Numbered from the stretch's first letter, positions 1 through 10,726 are shown. The stretch is DNA of 64,000 nucleotides from Vibrio tapetis subsp. quintayensis (GCF_030409945.1 NZ_JAUFQV010000006.1:113527-177526), one strand, 5' to 3'. A program made the numbers and translations. The notes: generated by a model from the sequence alone, not told the origin.

Positions 1-17
1 CTTATTCACTGGTTATG

Positions 18-1130
18 CTAGGCGTCTCTCGGTAAGCCTTTCTCTACGATGCGTATTAAGCGTTCCTTTTTCCTATCTCGAACAGGAACTTGAGCTAATT
101 GCTGTTCAATAGCCCAATGAATGTGAATATCCAGATTGTCAGAAATAGATAACCTGGTGTGGAGAGCGTCGATGTTACTTTGAGAGTAAGGAGCGTTTCC
201 AAGAGCGATGGCGATGTTTCGTAGCCATTGAACATGGCCGATACGACGGATAGCCGAACCTTCCATTCTCTTCATGAACTCTTCTTCTGTCCAAGAGAAA
301 AGTACGGTCAGTTCTGTAGAATTCAGTGTCGGCCTACGGTGAAAGTCACTCTTTTCGGTAATTTGACCGTGTTTGTTCCACGGACAAACTAATTGGCAAT
401 CGTCGCAGCCGTAGATTCTATTGCCAATTAAAGACCGCAGCTCTTCGGGGATGACGCCATCTAACTCTATCGTGAGGTAGGAAATACATTTTCTAGCATC
501 GACAACACCGTCAGAGATAATAGCTCCTGTTGGACAAGAAGTGATGCAGGCAGTACATTTACCGCATTGATCTTGTAATGGGGTATCAACAGGTAGGGGG
601 ATATCAACCAGCAGTTCGCCGAGAAAAAACCAAGACCCGGCATGAGGGTTGATAATGAGAGAATGCTTGCCACTCCAACCTAGCCCGGCTTTTTGCGCCA
701 ATGGGCGTTCTAGGATCGGTGCTGAGTCGACAAATGGGCGATAGCCTAATTCCCTCACTTCTTGTTCTATTTTTTGTCCCAATTTCTTCAGTTGATTGCG
801 CACGAGCTTGTGGTAATCACGCCCTAGCGCATAGCGGCTAATATATCCTTGGTTTAGATTTTTCAAGTTAGACGCAAATTGTGCTTCAGGTGGAAGGTAA
901 TCCATTCGCACACTAATGACCCGTAAAGTCCCTGGTAAGAGTTCATCAGGCCGTGCGCGCATCATGCCATGGCGAGCCATCCAATCCATTTGACCGTGGT
1001 AACCAGCATCTAACCAGCTCTGTAAGCTCGCTTCATGCTGTGATAGGTCAATATCGCAGATACCAACACCTTGGAAGCCGAGTTCGATTCCCCATTGTTT
1101 TATTTTGTCTGCGAGTTCGGAATAATTCAT
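18..1130 (-). CDS. queG: Epoxyqueuosine reductase QueG
   Basis: QueG carries out the last step of queuosine synthesis, reducing epoxyqueuosine in the wobble position of GUN-anticodon tRNAs in the cytoplasm, using cobalamin and two 4Fe-4S clusters. The 370-residue product is close to the usual 370-380. Two ferredoxin-like motifs are visible: C189/C192/C195/C199 (CGKCTACITSCPTGA) and C242/C245/C249 (CDDCQLVCP), with C215 between them. The segment VDSAPILERPLA near residue 135 is the conserved catalytic region around the Asp. It is divergent from tsaE, as in E. coli, but nnrD, which follows queG in E. coli, is not present. The family call is firm. Confidence 0.95.
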   Translation of the reverse strand: MNYSELADKIKQWGIELGFQGVGICDIDLSQHEASLQSWLDAGYHGQMDWMARHGMMRARPDELLPGTLRVISVRMDYLPPEAQFASNLKNLNQGYISRYALGRDYHKLVRNQLKKLGQKIEQEVRELGYRPFVDSAPILERPLAQKAGLGWSGKHSLIINPHAGSWFFLGELLVDIPLPVDTPLQDQCGKCTACITSCPTGAIISDGVVDARKCISYLTIELDGVIPEELRSLIGNRIYGCDDCQLVCPWNKHGQITEKSDFHRRPTLNSTELTVLFSWTEEEFMKRMEGSAIRRIGHVQWLRNIAIALGNAPYSQSNIDALHTRLSISDNLDIHIHWAIEQQLAQVPVRDRKKERLIRIVEKGLPRDA

Positions 1131-1377
1131 AATATGACTGAGCGAAAATTGGGCGAGGATCTTAACTGATCCTTAAGTTTGGATCTATCAAATTAGATGT
1201 AATTCATCAGATGTTCAGGCCAGAATGGGCTTTAGTTTTCTATTTTTTGATTTTTCTTAACAGATAAGCGCTTGTCTCTCAAAAGCAACACGGTTTACTA
1301 TTCGCTATCAATTGATTTTTATATAGTCGATAGCTTATTAAGTCGGCTTAAATTAGTAACTTTGGAACATGCATTAA

Positions 1378-1842
1378 ATGAACATAAAACAATTCACGTT
1401 AAAAGATGAACAAGCCACCGTTCTGCTAGGGACAAATTTAGCGCAAGCATGTTGCCAACAAACCACGATTTACTTACATGGTGATTTAGGGGCAGGCAAG
1501 ACAACATTTAGTCGTGGATTCGTCAGGGCGCTTGGTCACAATGGCAATGTAAAAAGTCCGACGTACACACTTGTTGAGCCCTACGAACTTGAGCAATGGC
1601 AAGTTTATCATTTCGATCTTTACCGTCTTGCTGATCCCGAAGAACTCGAATTTATGGGTATCCGCGATTATTTTACCGACGATGCAATCTGTTTGGTTGA
1701 ATGGCCTGAAAAGGGCGAAGGCTTATTACCTAATCCAGATATTGATTTAGAAATGAAATATATGGGTGAACAACGCACAGTGACGCTAACGGCTAATACT
1801 GAATATGGACAGAGTTTGCTTAGTAACTTGGAGTTATGTTGA
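1378..1842 (+). CDS. tsaE: tRNA threonylcarbamoyladenosine biosynthesis ATPase TsaE
   Basis: TsaE is the ATPase that works with TsaB and TsaD to make t6A37 in ANN-decoding tRNAs. The 154-residue protein has a P-loop (GDLGAGKTT, residues 35-43) and the conserved [11 protein letters not shown] and HFDLYRL segments of the YjeE family, and its length is typical. It is the first gene of a tight run: its stop overlaps the proposed amiB start by seven bases. In E. coli nnrD precedes it and the two genes overlap; here 247 bases separate it from queG and no nnrD is seen. Confidence 0.96.
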   Translation: MNIKQFTLKDEQATVLLGTNLAQACCQQTTIYLHGDLGAGKTTFSRGFVRALGHNGNVKSPTYTLVEPYELEQWQVYHFDLYRLADPEELEFMGIRDYFTDDAICLVEWPEKGEGLLPNPDIDLEMKYMGEQRTVTLTANTEYGQSLLSNLELC

Positions 1843-3545
1843 TTTATAGGCAATTTAGAGCCCTTATTGGGCTGTGTTTTTTGGTGGCATTTTTGGGTTC
1901 GTTTTCAGCGTATGCGAATGAACTAGAGGGTGTTCGTGTTTGGCCATCGCCAGATGAAACTCGTGTGGTGATCGATTTAAAAGCGGAAGCCGATTATAGC
2001 TATTTTACGCTTTCTAGCCCGGGAAGGTTGGTTGTCGATTTAAAGCAGACGACATTAAATACCAAGTTACCGATTAATGTGTCTGACTCGGCTGTACTCA
2101 AAAAAGTTCGCAAGAGTAGCCCGCCGAATAAAGAGACGTATCGACTGGTTTTTGAATTAAAGAGTAATGTCACAGCCAAACTCTTTAAGTTAAGCCCGAC
2201 ACCTGGTGGTCAATATGGTCACCGATTGGTGATCGATTTACCTCACAGTAATGTGAGTAGAGTAAAACCTAAACCCGTTTCTCAACCTGCGGCCAGCACC
2301 ACCGCGAGTAAGCATGCCTCATCGTTGCGAGGCAGTGCCGACATTATTGTTGCCATTGATCCAGGGCATGGAGGCGAAGACCCAGGTTCGATTGGCCCTA
2401 GCAGAAAGTATGAAAAACATACGACCATGACGGTATCGAATAAATTGGCGGCGGAGCTAAACAAGGTTCCAGGGATTAAAGCCGTATTGACTCGAAAAGG
2501 CGACTATTTCGTTAATTTGAATAAGCGCTCTGAAATTGCGCGAAAAAATAAAGCGCACTTGTTGGTCTCGGTTCATGCCGACAGCTTTCGCTCCCCACAG
2601 CCTAGAGGGGGGTCTGTCTTTGTGTTAAACATGCGCCGAGCCAACAGTGAAATTGCACGGTGGGTAGAAAAACACGAAGAGCAATCTGAGCTTCTAGGCG
2701 GTGCCGGTGAGGTATTGTCGCGAGTAGGTGATGATAAAAATGTAAGTCAAACCTTACTGGATCTTAAATTTAGCCATTCACAAAAAGAGGGCTATAAGGT
2801 GGCAACGAACATCTTGAAAGAGATGGGGAAGGTGACGCGTTTACATAAAAAAGAACCGGTGCACGCTAGTTTGGCGGTATTGAAATCTCCAGACATTCCA
2901 TCAGTACTGGTTGAGACTGGCTTTATATCGAATCCAACAGAAGAGAAGTTACTGTTCCAACGTTCTCATCAGCAGAAATTGGCCAACGCACTGGCAAAAG
3001 CCATTGTCGATTACTTTGAAGAAAACCCACCGGAGGGCACGCTACTCGCTAACCGTGGTGCGGAGATAAAACACAAAGTGAAGCGTGGTGAGTATTTGGG
3101 TAAAATTGCCGCTCAATACGGAGTGACGACGAGCTCAATTAAAACAGCGAATAAATTGAAGTCAGACAGTCTAGCCGTCGGTCAGGTGCTGACGATTCCT
3201 AACGGTAGTGTCACGGGGAGTGAGACAGTTTCGACTCAAGTCATTACCCATACGGTTAAGTCCGGTGAGTATTTAGGAAAGATTGCGGACAAGTACAAGG
3301 TGTCTGTGTCGAGTATTCAAAAACAGAATAACCTAAAAACATCGACGTTGAAGGTCGGGCAGAAACTTAAAATTTCTGTGAAAGTAAAAGACAAACCGAT
3401 CGTTAAACACAAAGTGGCTCGTGGTGAATACTTAGGTAAAATCTCGAGTCGTTATGGTGTGACCAATGCCGCTATTAGAAAGGTCAATAATCTTAAGTCA
3501 GATCAGTTAGCGATAGGCCAAATTTTAATAATACCGAGTAAATAA
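1836..3545 (+). CDS. amiB: N-acetylmuramoyl-L-alanine amidase AmiB with three LysM repeats
   Basis: This periplasmic zinc amidase splits septal peptidoglycan during daughter-cell separation and in enterobacteria is activated by EnvC. A signal peptide covers about residues 1-28, an AMIN domain about 30-135, and an Amidase_3 domain about 170-390 with zinc-ligand region [11 protein letters not shown] (H178), SVHADS (H247) and VETGFISNP. Three LysM repeats follow at about 412-457, 470-513 and 522-568, each beginning with a form of the H-x-V-x-x-GEYLGKI pattern. The protein has 569 residues against about 445 in E. coli, and the extra LysM repeats account for this. The ATG at 1836 lies only two bases after GGAG, so a TTG at 1839 is a possible start. 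The stop overlaps the mutL ATG. Confidence 0.95.
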   Translation: MLIYRQFRALIGLCFLVAFLGSFSAYANELEGVRVWPSPDETRVVIDLKAEADYSYFTLSSPGRLVVDLKQTTLNTKLPINVSDSAVLKKVRKSSPPNKETYRLVFELKSNVTAKLFKLSPTPGGQYGHRLVIDLPHSNVSRVKPKPVSQPAASTTASKHASSLRGSADIIVAIDPGHGGEDPGSIGPSRKYEKHTTMTVSNKLAAELNKVPGIKAVLTRKGDYFVNLNKRSEIARKNKAHLLVSVHADSFRSPQPRGGSVFVLNMRRANSEIARWVEKHEEQSELLGGAGEVLSRVGDDKNVSQTLLDLKFSHSQKEGYKVATNILKEMGKVTRLHKKEPVHASLAVLKSPDIPSVLVETGFISNPTEEKLLFQRSHQQKLANALAKAIVDYFEENPPEGTLLANRGAEIKHKVKRGEYLGKIAAQYGVTTSSIKTANKLKSDSLAVGQVLTIPNGSVTGSETVSTQVITHTVKSGEYLGKIADKYKVSVSSIQKQNNLKTSTLKVGQKLKISVKVKDKPIVKHKVARGEYLGKISSRYGVTNAAIRKVNNLKSDQLAIGQILIIPSK

Positions 3546-5626
3546 TGACGATTAAAATTTTACCAGCACGATTAGCCAACCAAATTGCCGCAGGAGAAGT
3601 GGTAGAGCGTCCTGCGTCGGTCGTTAAGGAGCTGGTAGAAAATAGTTTGGATTCTGGCGCGACTCGAATCGATATTGACATTGAGAAGGGCGGAAGCAAA
3701 CTCATTCGCGTTAGAGATAACGGCAAAGGTATTGTTAAGGATGAACTAGGATTAGCACTGAGTCGACATGCGACGTCTAAGATCCATTCTTTAGATGACT
3801 TAGAAGCGATTGTTAGTCTCGGATTTCGTGGTGAAGCGCTAGCCAGTATCAGTTCGGTTTCTCGGTTAACCATGACGTCTCGCCCAGCGACTCAAGATCA
3901 AGCTTGGTCGGCTTACAGCGAAGGCCGAGACATGGCGGTAAAGTTACAACCAACGGCACATCCAATTGGTACGTCCGTTGAAGTATTAGATTTATTCTTC
4001 AACACGCCAGCGAGACGTAAATTTTTGCGGACTGAGAAAACTGAGTTCGCTCATATTGATGAGTTGTTGAAGCGTATCGCGTTGAGTCGATTTGATGTGA
4101 CGATTAATATTCGACATAACGGAAAAATGGTCCGCCAATATCGAGCGGCCAAAACAGATAAACAAGCGGAAGCTAGGATCTCAGCCGTATGTGGCAGTGC
4201 TTTTGTGCGTCATATGCTCAAGATAGAGCTAGAGCATCAAGAGTTGAAATTACATGGGTGGGTGACGACGCCTGAAGGTGCACGTCAACAGAGTGACTTG
4301 CAGTACTGCTATGTGAATGGCCGTATGATGCGTGACAAGTTGATCAATCATGCGATCAGACAAAGCTATGAAAACAGCTTAAGGCCAGAACAATTTGCAA
4401 CGTTTGTGTTGTTTATTGAGCTAGACCCACATCAAGTTGATGTTAACGTTCATCCAGCCAAACACGAGGTACGTTTCCATCAAGCTAGGTTAGTGCATGA
4501 CTTTATTTATCAGGCATTAAGTGACGCATTAGCACAAAGCGAGCATATTGAGCCAGCACAAGTTCGTCACAGTGCTTACGCTCAACCTACTGACACTCAA
4601 TGTGCTGACACCTTAGAAAATAGCGCTCAGCACATTGAAACTACCGAACATCCGATGGACGATCGCTCTTTTCAGTCTCAATCGCAGCCGTCGTCGGAGC
4701 GTGCGCTCAACACCATAGCGAATAACCCTAGCTATCCGAACAAAGCAGACCATATATCTGAGCCTCGTAGCCCATTTAGTTATCAATCGGGCGAACAGTC
4801 GGAACATTCCAGCCCAAGTGATTCCTCAATCAAATCGCCAGAATGGCAAAAGCAAGCACAGGCTAATAAGCGAGCAATAGGCAAGGGCTCAGTTTATAAG
4901 ATGCCAGATGCCCCAACGAAGCAACAGGTGCGGGCGTATACCGAGCTTTTGAATGTTGTACCGACACAAAGTTCACCCCATCGTGATGCGCCTATCTCTG
5001 ACGTGGTTAATACTGATGAAGTAGTTAATACTAAGGCTGTAGGCTCAGGTGAAACAGCATCAGTGAGTGTAAAAACACTGGGAAAAGCTATTTGTGTTGT
5101 GAGTGAACATTTCCTTTTGCTGCAATCTGAGCAAGGACCTGTGCTTTTGGATTTGTATCGAGCTGAATGGTATCGAACGCTTGGGCAGCTGTCGGTGAGA
5201 GAGCAGCCTTTGAAAGCACAGCCTCTATTAGTCCCTCTGGCAATGAAACTAGAAAAAGAGCTTTTGGTAAGAGCTAAGCTCAGTATGGAATTTTTAGCTG
5301 ACTTTGGTATCCAACTGAGAGAGAAAGGTAATGATAGCATCATGGTAATGAGTGTTCCTCAACCATTAAGACAGCAAAACCTGCAACAGTTGCTTCCAGA
5401 TCTGTTATCTTATTTAAATAGCAACAGTGAAATTTTTAACGAGCAGATAATTTCCAGTTGGCTGACGACCAGAATCACAACGATTAAAGATGCTTACACG
5501 CAATCTGAGGCATTACAGATACTTTCAGATGTAGAGCACCTTTGGCATGGCAAATTGCCATTACATGATACGGCGTTGGTGCAATTGGTTGATTTTACTG
5601 CCACGATGATAGCATTTGATCAGTGA
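3545..5626 (+). CDS. mutL: DNA mismatch repair protein MutL
   Basis: MutL links MutS mismatch recognition to MutH and UvrD. The N-terminal GHKL ATPase (about residues 1-330) shows [14 protein letters not shown] with the catalytic Glu and Mg-binding Asn, then GKGI and [14 protein letters not shown] long polar linker rich in Ser, Gln and His (about 340-500) joins it to the C-terminal dimerisation domain (about 505-690). No DQHA endonuclease motif is seen, as expected where MutH does the nicking. The length of 693 is larger than E. coli (615), with the excess in the linker. The start codon shares one base with the amiB stop, and the downstream miaA start overlaps the mutL stop. Confidence 0.97.
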   Translation: MTIKILPARLANQIAAGEVVERPASVVKELVENSLDSGATRIDIDIEKGGSKLIRVRDNGKGIVKDELGLALSRHATSKIHSLDDLEAIVSLGFRGEALASISSVSRLTMTSRPATQDQAWSAYSEGRDMAVKLQPTAHPIGTSVEVLDLFFNTPARRKFLRTEKTEFAHIDELLKRIALSRFDVTINIRHNGKMVRQYRAAKTDKQAEARISAVCGSAFVRHMLKIELEHQELKLHGWVTTPEGARQQSDLQYCYVNGRMMRDKLINHAIRQSYENSLRPEQFATFVLFIELDPHQVDVNVHPAKHEVRFHQARLVHDFIYQALSDALAQSEHIEPAQVRHSAYAQPTDTQCADTLENSAQHIETTEHPMDDRSFQSQSQPSSERALNTIANNPSYPNKADHISEPRSPFSYQSGEQSEHSSPSDSSIKSPEWQKQAQANKRAIGKGSVYKMPDAPTKQQVRAYTELLNVVPTQSSPHRDAPISDVVNTDEVVNTKAVGSGETASVSVKTLGKAICVVSEHFLLLQSEQGPVLLDLYRAEWYRTLGQLSVREQPLKAQPLLVPLAMKLEKELLVRAKLSMEFLADFGIQLREKGNDSIMVMSVPQPLRQQNLQQLLPDLLSYLNSNSEIFNEQIISSWLTTRITTIKDAYTQSEALQILSDVEHLWHGKLPLHDTALVQLVDFTATMIAFDQ

Positions 5627-6558
5627 TGAATGACAAACTACCTTTAGCCCTGTTTTTGATGGGGCCGACAGCGTCAGGTAAAACGGACCTAGCCATACGC
5701 ATAAGACAAAAATATCCAGTTGAGATCATTAGCGTAGATTCTGCTTTGATCTATAAAGATATGGATATAGGCACCGCTAAACCGGATGAACATGAGTTGG
5801 CATTAGCGCCTCATCGCTTGATTAATATCTTAGATCCTAAAGACGCGTATTCCGCGGCAGATTTCCGCAAAGATGCCATTGCTGAAATGGGCCGAATTGT
5901 CGCTGATGGCAAAATACCAATGCTGGTCGGTGGCACAATGCTTTATTACAAAGCATTACTTGAAGGTTTGTCGCCATTACCTGCGGCAGATCCCGAAATT
6001 CGCGAGCAAATTGAACAACAAGCATTGACGCATGGTTGGTCGGTGATGCACGATGAATTGAAATCTATAGATCCAGTTTCAGCAGAAAGAATTCACCCTA
6101 ATGATCCACAAAGGTTATCTAGGGCATTGGAAGTTTATAGAATTTCAGGTAAAACTTTAACTGAGTTAACTCAACAGAAAGGTGAACCATTGCCTTATAG
6201 AGTTAAACAGTTTGCAATAGCTCCCAAGGAAAGGGCTGAACTCCACCGCCGAATTGAATTGCGCTTTGACAAAATGATCGAAGCGGGATTTGAAGAAGAA
6301 GTGAAGGCGTTATACGCTAGAAACGATCTTCACCCAGAATTACCATCTATTCGATGTGTAGGGTATAGGCAGATGTGGGAATATTTGGATGGAAATTGCA
6401 GTTTGGATGAAGCGGTATTTCGCGGAGTCTGTGCAACCCGTCAATTAGCCAAGCGACAAATTACCTGGTTGCGCAGCTGGGATAATTTAACTTGGTTGGA
6501 TAGCGAGAACATTGAACACGCCGTTGAAACTCTATCTGATGCGATAGCAACCGATTAG
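5626..6558 (+). CDS. miaA: tRNA dimethylallyltransferase MiaA
   Basis: MiaA transfers the dimethylallyl group to A37 of UNN-decoding tRNAs, the first step of ms2i6A synthesis. The P-loop GPTASGKT is at residues 13-20, followed by the [20 protein letters not shown] region and the [14 protein letters not shown] segment. I place the start at the ATG overlapping the mutL stop (TGATG), giving 310 residues; a GTG three bases earlier is in frame. No strong Shine-Dalgarno is present, so translational coupling to mutL is likely. It is followed by hfq after 115 bases, as in other gammaproteobacteria. Confidence 0.97.
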   Translation: MNDKLPLALFLMGPTASGKTDLAIRIRQKYPVEIISVDSALIYKDMDIGTAKPDEHELALAPHRLINILDPKDAYSAADFRKDAIAEMGRIVADGKIPMLVGGTMLYYKALLEGLSPLPAADPEIREQIEQQALTHGWSVMHDELKSIDPVSAERIHPNDPQRLSRALEVYRISGKTLTELTQQKGEPLPYRVKQFAIAPKERAELHRRIELRFDKMIEAGFEEEVKALYARNDLHPELPSIRCVGYRQMWEYLDGNCSLDEAVFRGVCATRQLAKRQITWLRSWDNLTWLDSENIEHAVETLSDAIATD

Positions 6559-6568
6559 TTTGCACGTG

Positions 6569-6574
6569 TATAAT
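6569..6574 (+). promoter_or_regulatory. Possible hfq promoter, -10 element
   Basis: A perfect TATAAT lies about 100 bases before the hfq ATG in the miaA-hfq gap. No good -35 hexamer is seen at 16-18 bases. In E. coli hfq has several promoters in and after miaA, so one here is expected, but this particular site rests on the -10 alone. Confidence 0.4.
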
Positions 6575-6673
6575 GCGATCGTTTTTGCGCATGTTTCATT
6601 TAGCTTGGATGCAAGAAACAGCTCACTAAATAGCTAAATAATACTAAAACAACAATCAAATAAGGAAAATAAA

Positions 6674-6940
6674 ATGGCTAAGGGGCAGTCTTTACAAGAC
6701 CCGTTTTTGAACGCGCTTCGTCGTGAACGTGTACCAGTTTCAATCTACCTAGTGAATGGTATCAAACTTCAAGGTCAGATTGAGTCTTTCGATCAATTCG
6801 TGATCCTGCTGAAAAACACTGTGAATCAAATGGTGTACAAGCATGCGATTTCTACTGTAGTTCCTGCTCGCGCAGTGACGCACCACAGTGCAACAGAACG
6901 CGCTCCATCTGAGCGTCCACAAGAGAAATCTGAAGATTAA
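6674..6940 (+). CDS. hfq: RNA chaperone Hfq
   Basis: Hfq is the hexameric Sm-like chaperone that pairs small RNAs with mRNAs. The 88-residue protein has the Sm1 segment ([20 protein letters not shown]) and the Sm2 segment with [11 protein letters not shown]. The C-terminal tail after about residue 66 is short and acidic/polar, which is shorter than the E. coli tail (102 residues in total) and typical of vibrios. A good Shine-Dalgarno (TAAGGA) precedes the ATG. It lies between miaA and hflX as usual. Confidence 0.98.
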   Translation: MAKGQSLQDPFLNALRRERVPVSIYLVNGIKLQGQIESFDQFVILLKNTVNQMVYKHAISTVVPARAVTHHSATERAPSERPQEKSED

Positions 6941-6969
6941 TAATAGTACTTTGGTAAGGAGTTGAATGC

Positions 6970-8259
6970 TTGTTTGACCGTTATGAAGCCGGTGAACAGG
7001 CTGTACTTGTTCATATCAACTTCACGCAAGAAGGCGAGTGGGAAGATCTAGCTGAATGTGAGATGTTAGTTTCTTCTGCTGGGGTGCAGACACTGCAAGT
7101 GGTTACTGGCAGCCGTCAAGCCCCACACTCGAAATACTATGTTGGAGAGGGTAAAGCTCAAGAGATCGCACAAGTGGTGAAAACGACGGGTGCAGAAATC
7201 GTGATCTTCAATCATGCCCTCTCTCCTGCCCAAGAGCGTAACTTAGAGCAACTTTTTGAATGTCGAGTATTAGACCGTACAGGTCTGATTTTGGACATAT
7301 TCGCTCAACGTGCTCGAACCCATGAAGGTAAAATGCAGGTAGAGTTGGCGCAATTACGCCATATCTCGACGCGATTAATTCGTGGTTGGACGCACCTTGA
7401 AAGACAAAAAGGGGGCATTGGTTTACGTGGGCCAGGTGAGACTCAATTAGAGACTGACCGACGTCTATTGCGTGATCGTATTAAAGCTATTCTTCGTCGC
7501 TTGGCAAAAGTGTCGAAACAGCGAGAACAAGGCCGCCGAGCTCGTAACCGAGCGGAAATTCCAACTATCTCACTCGTTGGTTACACCAACGCAGGAAAAT
7601 CGACCTTATTTAACCGTATCACTGACGCTGGTGTTTATGCAGCGGACCAACTGTTTGCAACCTTAGACCCAACCCTGCGTAAACTAGAGTTGGCTGATGT
7701 AGGGCTAGCAATATTGGCAGATACCGTTGGATTTATACGTCATCTTCCTCATGATTTGGTTGCGGCATTTAAAGCCACCTTACAAGAAACGCAAGAAGCT
7801 GACATTTTGTTACATGTTGTTGATGCCAGTGATGAGCGTTTTCGTGAGAACATTCAAGCCGTCGATATCGTTTTAGAAGAAATTGAAGCGAATGACGTTC
7901 CATATTTAGTTGTGATGAACAAAATCGACAATATGGAAGGCCAAGAACCGAGAATCGAATATGACGAGGAAGGTGTTCCTCAACGTGTTTGGGTTTCGGC
8001 AATGGAAGGCATTGGGCTTGATTTACTTTTTGAAGCATTGACGAAACGTCTTGCTAGTCAGATGGTTCAGTATCGTTTGCGAATTCCGCCACAGTTTCAA
8101 GGCCGTTTTCGTAGTACTTTCTTTGAAATGAAGAGTATTCAACGAGAAGAATATGATATAGATGGTAACTTGTTGGTCGATATTCGAATGCAGCAAGTCG
8201 ATTGGTCTAGACTAGAGAAAAGAGAAGGGGCAGTTTTGAGTGACTTTATAGTTACTTAA
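6970..8259 (+). CDS. hflX: Ribosome-associated GTPase HflX
   Basis: HflX is a GTPase that binds 50S and 70S ribosomes and splits stalled ribosomes under stress. The N-terminal HflX domain (about residues 20-190) contains the conserved GLRGPGETQLETDRR loop, and the G domain has G1 GYTNAGKS (204-211), G3 DTVGF and G4 NKID. The start is a TTG at 6970, eight bases after TAAGGAG; the nearest ATG (6966) hits a stop after two codons, so TTG is the only reasonable start. The length of 429 matches the family. Confidence 0.96.
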   Translation: MFDRYEAGEQAVLVHINFTQEGEWEDLAECEMLVSSAGVQTLQVVTGSRQAPHSKYYVGEGKAQEIAQVVKTTGAEIVIFNHALSPAQERNLEQLFECRVLDRTGLILDIFAQRARTHEGKMQVELAQLRHISTRLIRGWTHLERQKGGIGLRGPGETQLETDRRLLRDRIKAILRRLAKVSKQREQGRRARNRAEIPTISLVGYTNAGKSTLFNRITDAGVYAADQLFATLDPTLRKLELADVGLAILADTVGFIRHLPHDLVAAFKATLQETQEADILLHVVDASDERFRENIQAVDIVLEEIEANDVPYLVVMNKIDNMEGQEPRIEYDEEGVPQRVWVSAMEGIGLDLLFEALTKRLASQMVQYRLRIPPQFQGRFRSTFFEMKSIQREEYDIDGNLLVDIRMQQVDWSRLEKREGAVLSDFIVT

Positions 8260-8303
8260 ATGACTGCTACAGTATAACGTCATATAAATGATGGAGCTTT
8301 CTA

Positions 8304-9494
8304 ATGGCGTGGAATGAGCCTGGAAATAACAACGGCAACGATGGCCGCGATAAAGACCCTTGGGGTAATAAGAACAATCGTGGTGGTCGAGATCAAGGTC
8401 CGCCAGATTTGGACGAAGTATTTAGTAAATTGAGCCAAAAGCTGGGCGGAAAGTTTGGTAAGCGCGGTGGCAGTGGCAATGGCCCGTCTATCGGCGGCGG
8501 TGGCGCTGTTGGTGTAGGTCTTATTGCAGTAGTTGCGATCGTGGTTTGGGTTTTCGCTGGTTTCTATACCGTTGGCGAAGCTGAACGAGGTGTTGTACTG
8601 CGTTTAGGTAAATTCGATCGTATCGAGTCACCGGGCCTTAACTGGCACCCATACTTCATCGATGACTACAAAACAGTCAACGTTCAAGCGATTCGTTCAT
8701 TACGTGCATCAGGTACAATGCTGACCAAAGATGAAAACGTAGTGACCGTTGAAATGGGCGTTCAATACCGTGTGTCTGACCCATACAAATATCTGTATCG
8801 TGTGACTAATGCCGATGACAGTTTGCGCCAAGCAACAGATTCAGCACTTAGAGCGGTAATCGGTGATTCTTTGATGGATAGCATCTTGACCAGTGGTCGT
8901 CAGCAAATTCGTCAAAGCACACAAGAAACATTGAACCGAATCATCGATAACTACGACATGGGCATCATGATTGTAGACGTCAACTTCCAGTCGGCTCGTC
9001 CGCCTGAGCAAGTAAAAGATGCATTTGATGATGCGATTGCGGCACGAGAAGATGAAGAGCGTTTTGAGCGTGAAGCAGAAGCTTACCGTAACGACATCTT
9101 GCCAAAAGCAACCGGTCGTGCAGAACGTCTGAAGAAAGAAGCTTTAGGTTACTCTGAGCGTACAGTTAATGGTGCATTAGGTGAAGTGGCTCAATTTGAG
9201 AAACTACTACCTGAATACCAAGCTGCACCTGAAGTAACGCGTAATCGTCTATACATCGATACGATGCAAGAAGTTTACTCGAATACTTCGAAAGTACTGA
9301 TTGACTCTGAATCTAGCGGTAACTTGCTATACCTACCAATTGATAAAATTGCAGGGCAAGCGACGAACTCAACATCAACCAATCGTAAAGCAACCTCTGC
9401 TTACGACCAAATTGAACTAGAATCGAGCGCAGATACTAACTCGTCGTCAAACTCTGACTCACGTTCTTCTACCTCACGTCAAGGGAGATACTAA
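8304..9494 (+). CDS. hflK: FtsH protease modulator HflK
   Basis: HflK forms, with HflC, the SPFH membrane complex that encloses and modulates the AAA protease FtsH. The N-terminus (1-65) is rich in Gly, Asn and Asp, a transmembrane segment covers about 68-90, and an SPFH/band-7 domain follows in the periplasm from about 92 to 300. A Ser/Thr-rich tail ends the 396-residue protein. It is followed two bases later by hflC, and the pair is clearly cotranscribed. Confidence 0.96.
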   Translation: MAWNEPGNNNGNDGRDKDPWGNKNNRGGRDQGPPDLDEVFSKLSQKLGGKFGKRGGSGNGPSIGGGGAVGVGLIAVVAIVVWVFAGFYTVGEAERGVVLRLGKFDRIESPGLNWHPYFIDDYKTVNVQAIRSLRASGTMLTKDENVVTVEMGVQYRVSDPYKYLYRVTNADDSLRQATDSALRAVIGDSLMDSILTSGRQQIRQSTQETLNRIIDNYDMGIMIVDVNFQSARPPEQVKDAFDDAIAAREDEERFEREAEAYRNDILPKATGRAERLKKEALGYSERTVNGALGEVAQFEKLLPEYQAAPEVTRNRLYIDTMQEVYSNTSKVLIDSESSGNLLYLPIDKIAGQATNSTSTNRKATSAYDQIELESSADTNSSSNSDSRSSTSRQGRY

Positions 9495-9496
9495 TC

Positions 9497-10477
9497 ATGC
9501 GTAAGTTAATGATCCCTGTATTGGTGGTTGCGTTAGCTCTAATGCTGATGTCATTGTTCGTTATACCTGAAGGTGAGCGCGGCATCGTAATTCGTTTTGG
9601 CCGAGTGCTTAAAGATAGCAACGAAATCGCACGTATACACGAACCAGGTGTGCACTTTAAACTGCCAATGTTTGATCGCGTTCATCGCCTAGATGCTCGT
9701 ATTCAAACGATGGACGGACGTTCAGACCGCTTCGTAACTTCTGAGAAAAAAGACGTTATTATCGATACCTACGTGAAATGGCGTATTGAAGATTTCGGTC
9801 AGTTCTACTTGGCAACTGGTGGCGGTGACATACTGACTGCTGAAGCCTTGTTGGAGCGTAAAGTAACAGATGTATTGCGTGCTGAAATCGGTTCGCGTGA
9901 AATTAAGCAGATTGTTTCTGGACCTAGAAACAAAGATGTATTGCCGACTTCACCTGACGATGCAGAAGTAACAACTGAAGCTGCGAAAGAAGCGTTAGAG
10001 ATCGATGGCGAACGCGACATCATTATGTCAAACGTACTGAGTGATACTCAAACGAGTGCGATGGGCGATTTGGGTGTTCGAGTGGTTGACTTCAGAATGA
10101 AGAAAATCAACCTGCCGGACAACATCAGTGATTCAATCTACAAGCGTATGCGTGCGGAGCGTGAATCAGTGGCTCGTAAGCACCGTTCTCAAGGTCGTGA
10201 AAAAGCCGAAGTCATTCGAGCTCAAGCGGAACTTGAAGTTGCTACAGTGATTGCAGAAGCGGATAAAACAGCACGTGTTACGCGTGGTGATGCAGATGCA
10301 AAAGCGGCAGCTATTTACGCTGAATCATTCAGTAAAGACCCAGAGTTCTTTGGTTTCATGCGTTCGTTAAACGCGTATGAGAAATCATTCAGCAGCAAGA
10401 ATGATATGCTCGTTCTTGATCCTAAGAGTGACTTCTTTAAGTACATGAATAGCGTTAATGGCGTTGCTGAAAAGTAA
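9497..10477 (+). CDS. hflC: FtsH protease modulator HflC
   Basis: HflC is the partner of HflK in the FtsH-modulating membrane complex. A single N-terminal membrane anchor (about residues 5-22) precedes the SPFH domain with the conserved PEGERGIVIRFGRV start and an Ala/Glu-rich coiled helix (about 240-285). The 326 residues match the usual length. The ATG lies just after the hflK stop with no room for a promoter, and a strong terminator follows. Confidence 0.96.
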   Translation: MRKLMIPVLVVALALMLMSLFVIPEGERGIVIRFGRVLKDSNEIARIHEPGVHFKLPMFDRVHRLDARIQTMDGRSDRFVTSEKKDVIIDTYVKWRIEDFGQFYLATGGGDILTAEALLERKVTDVLRAEIGSREIKQIVSGPRNKDVLPTSPDDAEVTTEAAKEALEIDGERDIIMSNVLSDTQTSAMGDLGVRVVDFRMKKINLPDNISDSIYKRMRAERESVARKHRSQGREKAEVIRAQAELEVATVIAEADKTARVTRGDADAKAAAIYAESFSKDPEFFGFMRSLNAYEKSFSSKNDMLVLDPKSDFFKYMNSVNGVAEK

Positions 10478-10494
10478 TCGTAATTAATTGAATG

Positions 10495-10524
10495 AAAGGC
10501 TCCTATAAATGGAGCCTTTTTTTT
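10495..10524 (+). terminator. Rho-independent terminator after hflC
   Basis: A stem of AAAGGCTCC pairing with GGAGCCTTT around a seven-base loop is followed by a run of T. It lies 18 bases after the hflC stop and just before yjeT. Confidence 0.85.
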
Positions 10525-10540
10525 ACCTGAAGGAAACGAC

Positions 10541-10726
10541 ATGTCTCAATCGATTTGGCTAGCCATAGGGATCGTACTCATTGTGGAAGGATTAGGGCCA
10601 TTAGTTGCGCCAAATGGCTGGCGACAAATGGTCGCTCAATTAAGCCAGCAACCGGATAACCAACTTAGAAGAGCCGGGGGCAGCCTAGTTGTCACTGGCG
10701 TTGTGATAGCGTTTATGGTTTCTTGA
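10541..10726 (+). CDS. yjeT: DUF2065 small membrane protein YjeT
   Basis: A 61-residue inner-membrane protein of the DUF2065 (YjeT) family with unknown function. It has two hydrophobic segments (about 5-22 and 44-60) joined by a polar stretch rich in Gln and Arg. The position directly after hflC matches E. coli, and an AAGGAAACGAC segment supplies the ribosome binding site. In E. coli purA follows; here the S10 operon follows, so this gene marks a synteny breakpoint. Confidence 0.85.
   Translation: MSQSIWLAIGIVLIVEGLGPLVAPNGWRQMVAQLSQQPDNQLRRAGGSLVVTGVVIAFMVS

Noticed and set aside
4894..5343. A 149-codon open frame antisense to mutL
   Set aside because: It lies wholly inside mutL in the opposite frame, has no ribosome binding site and its Ser/Leu-rich product resembles no protein; it is a shadow of the real gene.
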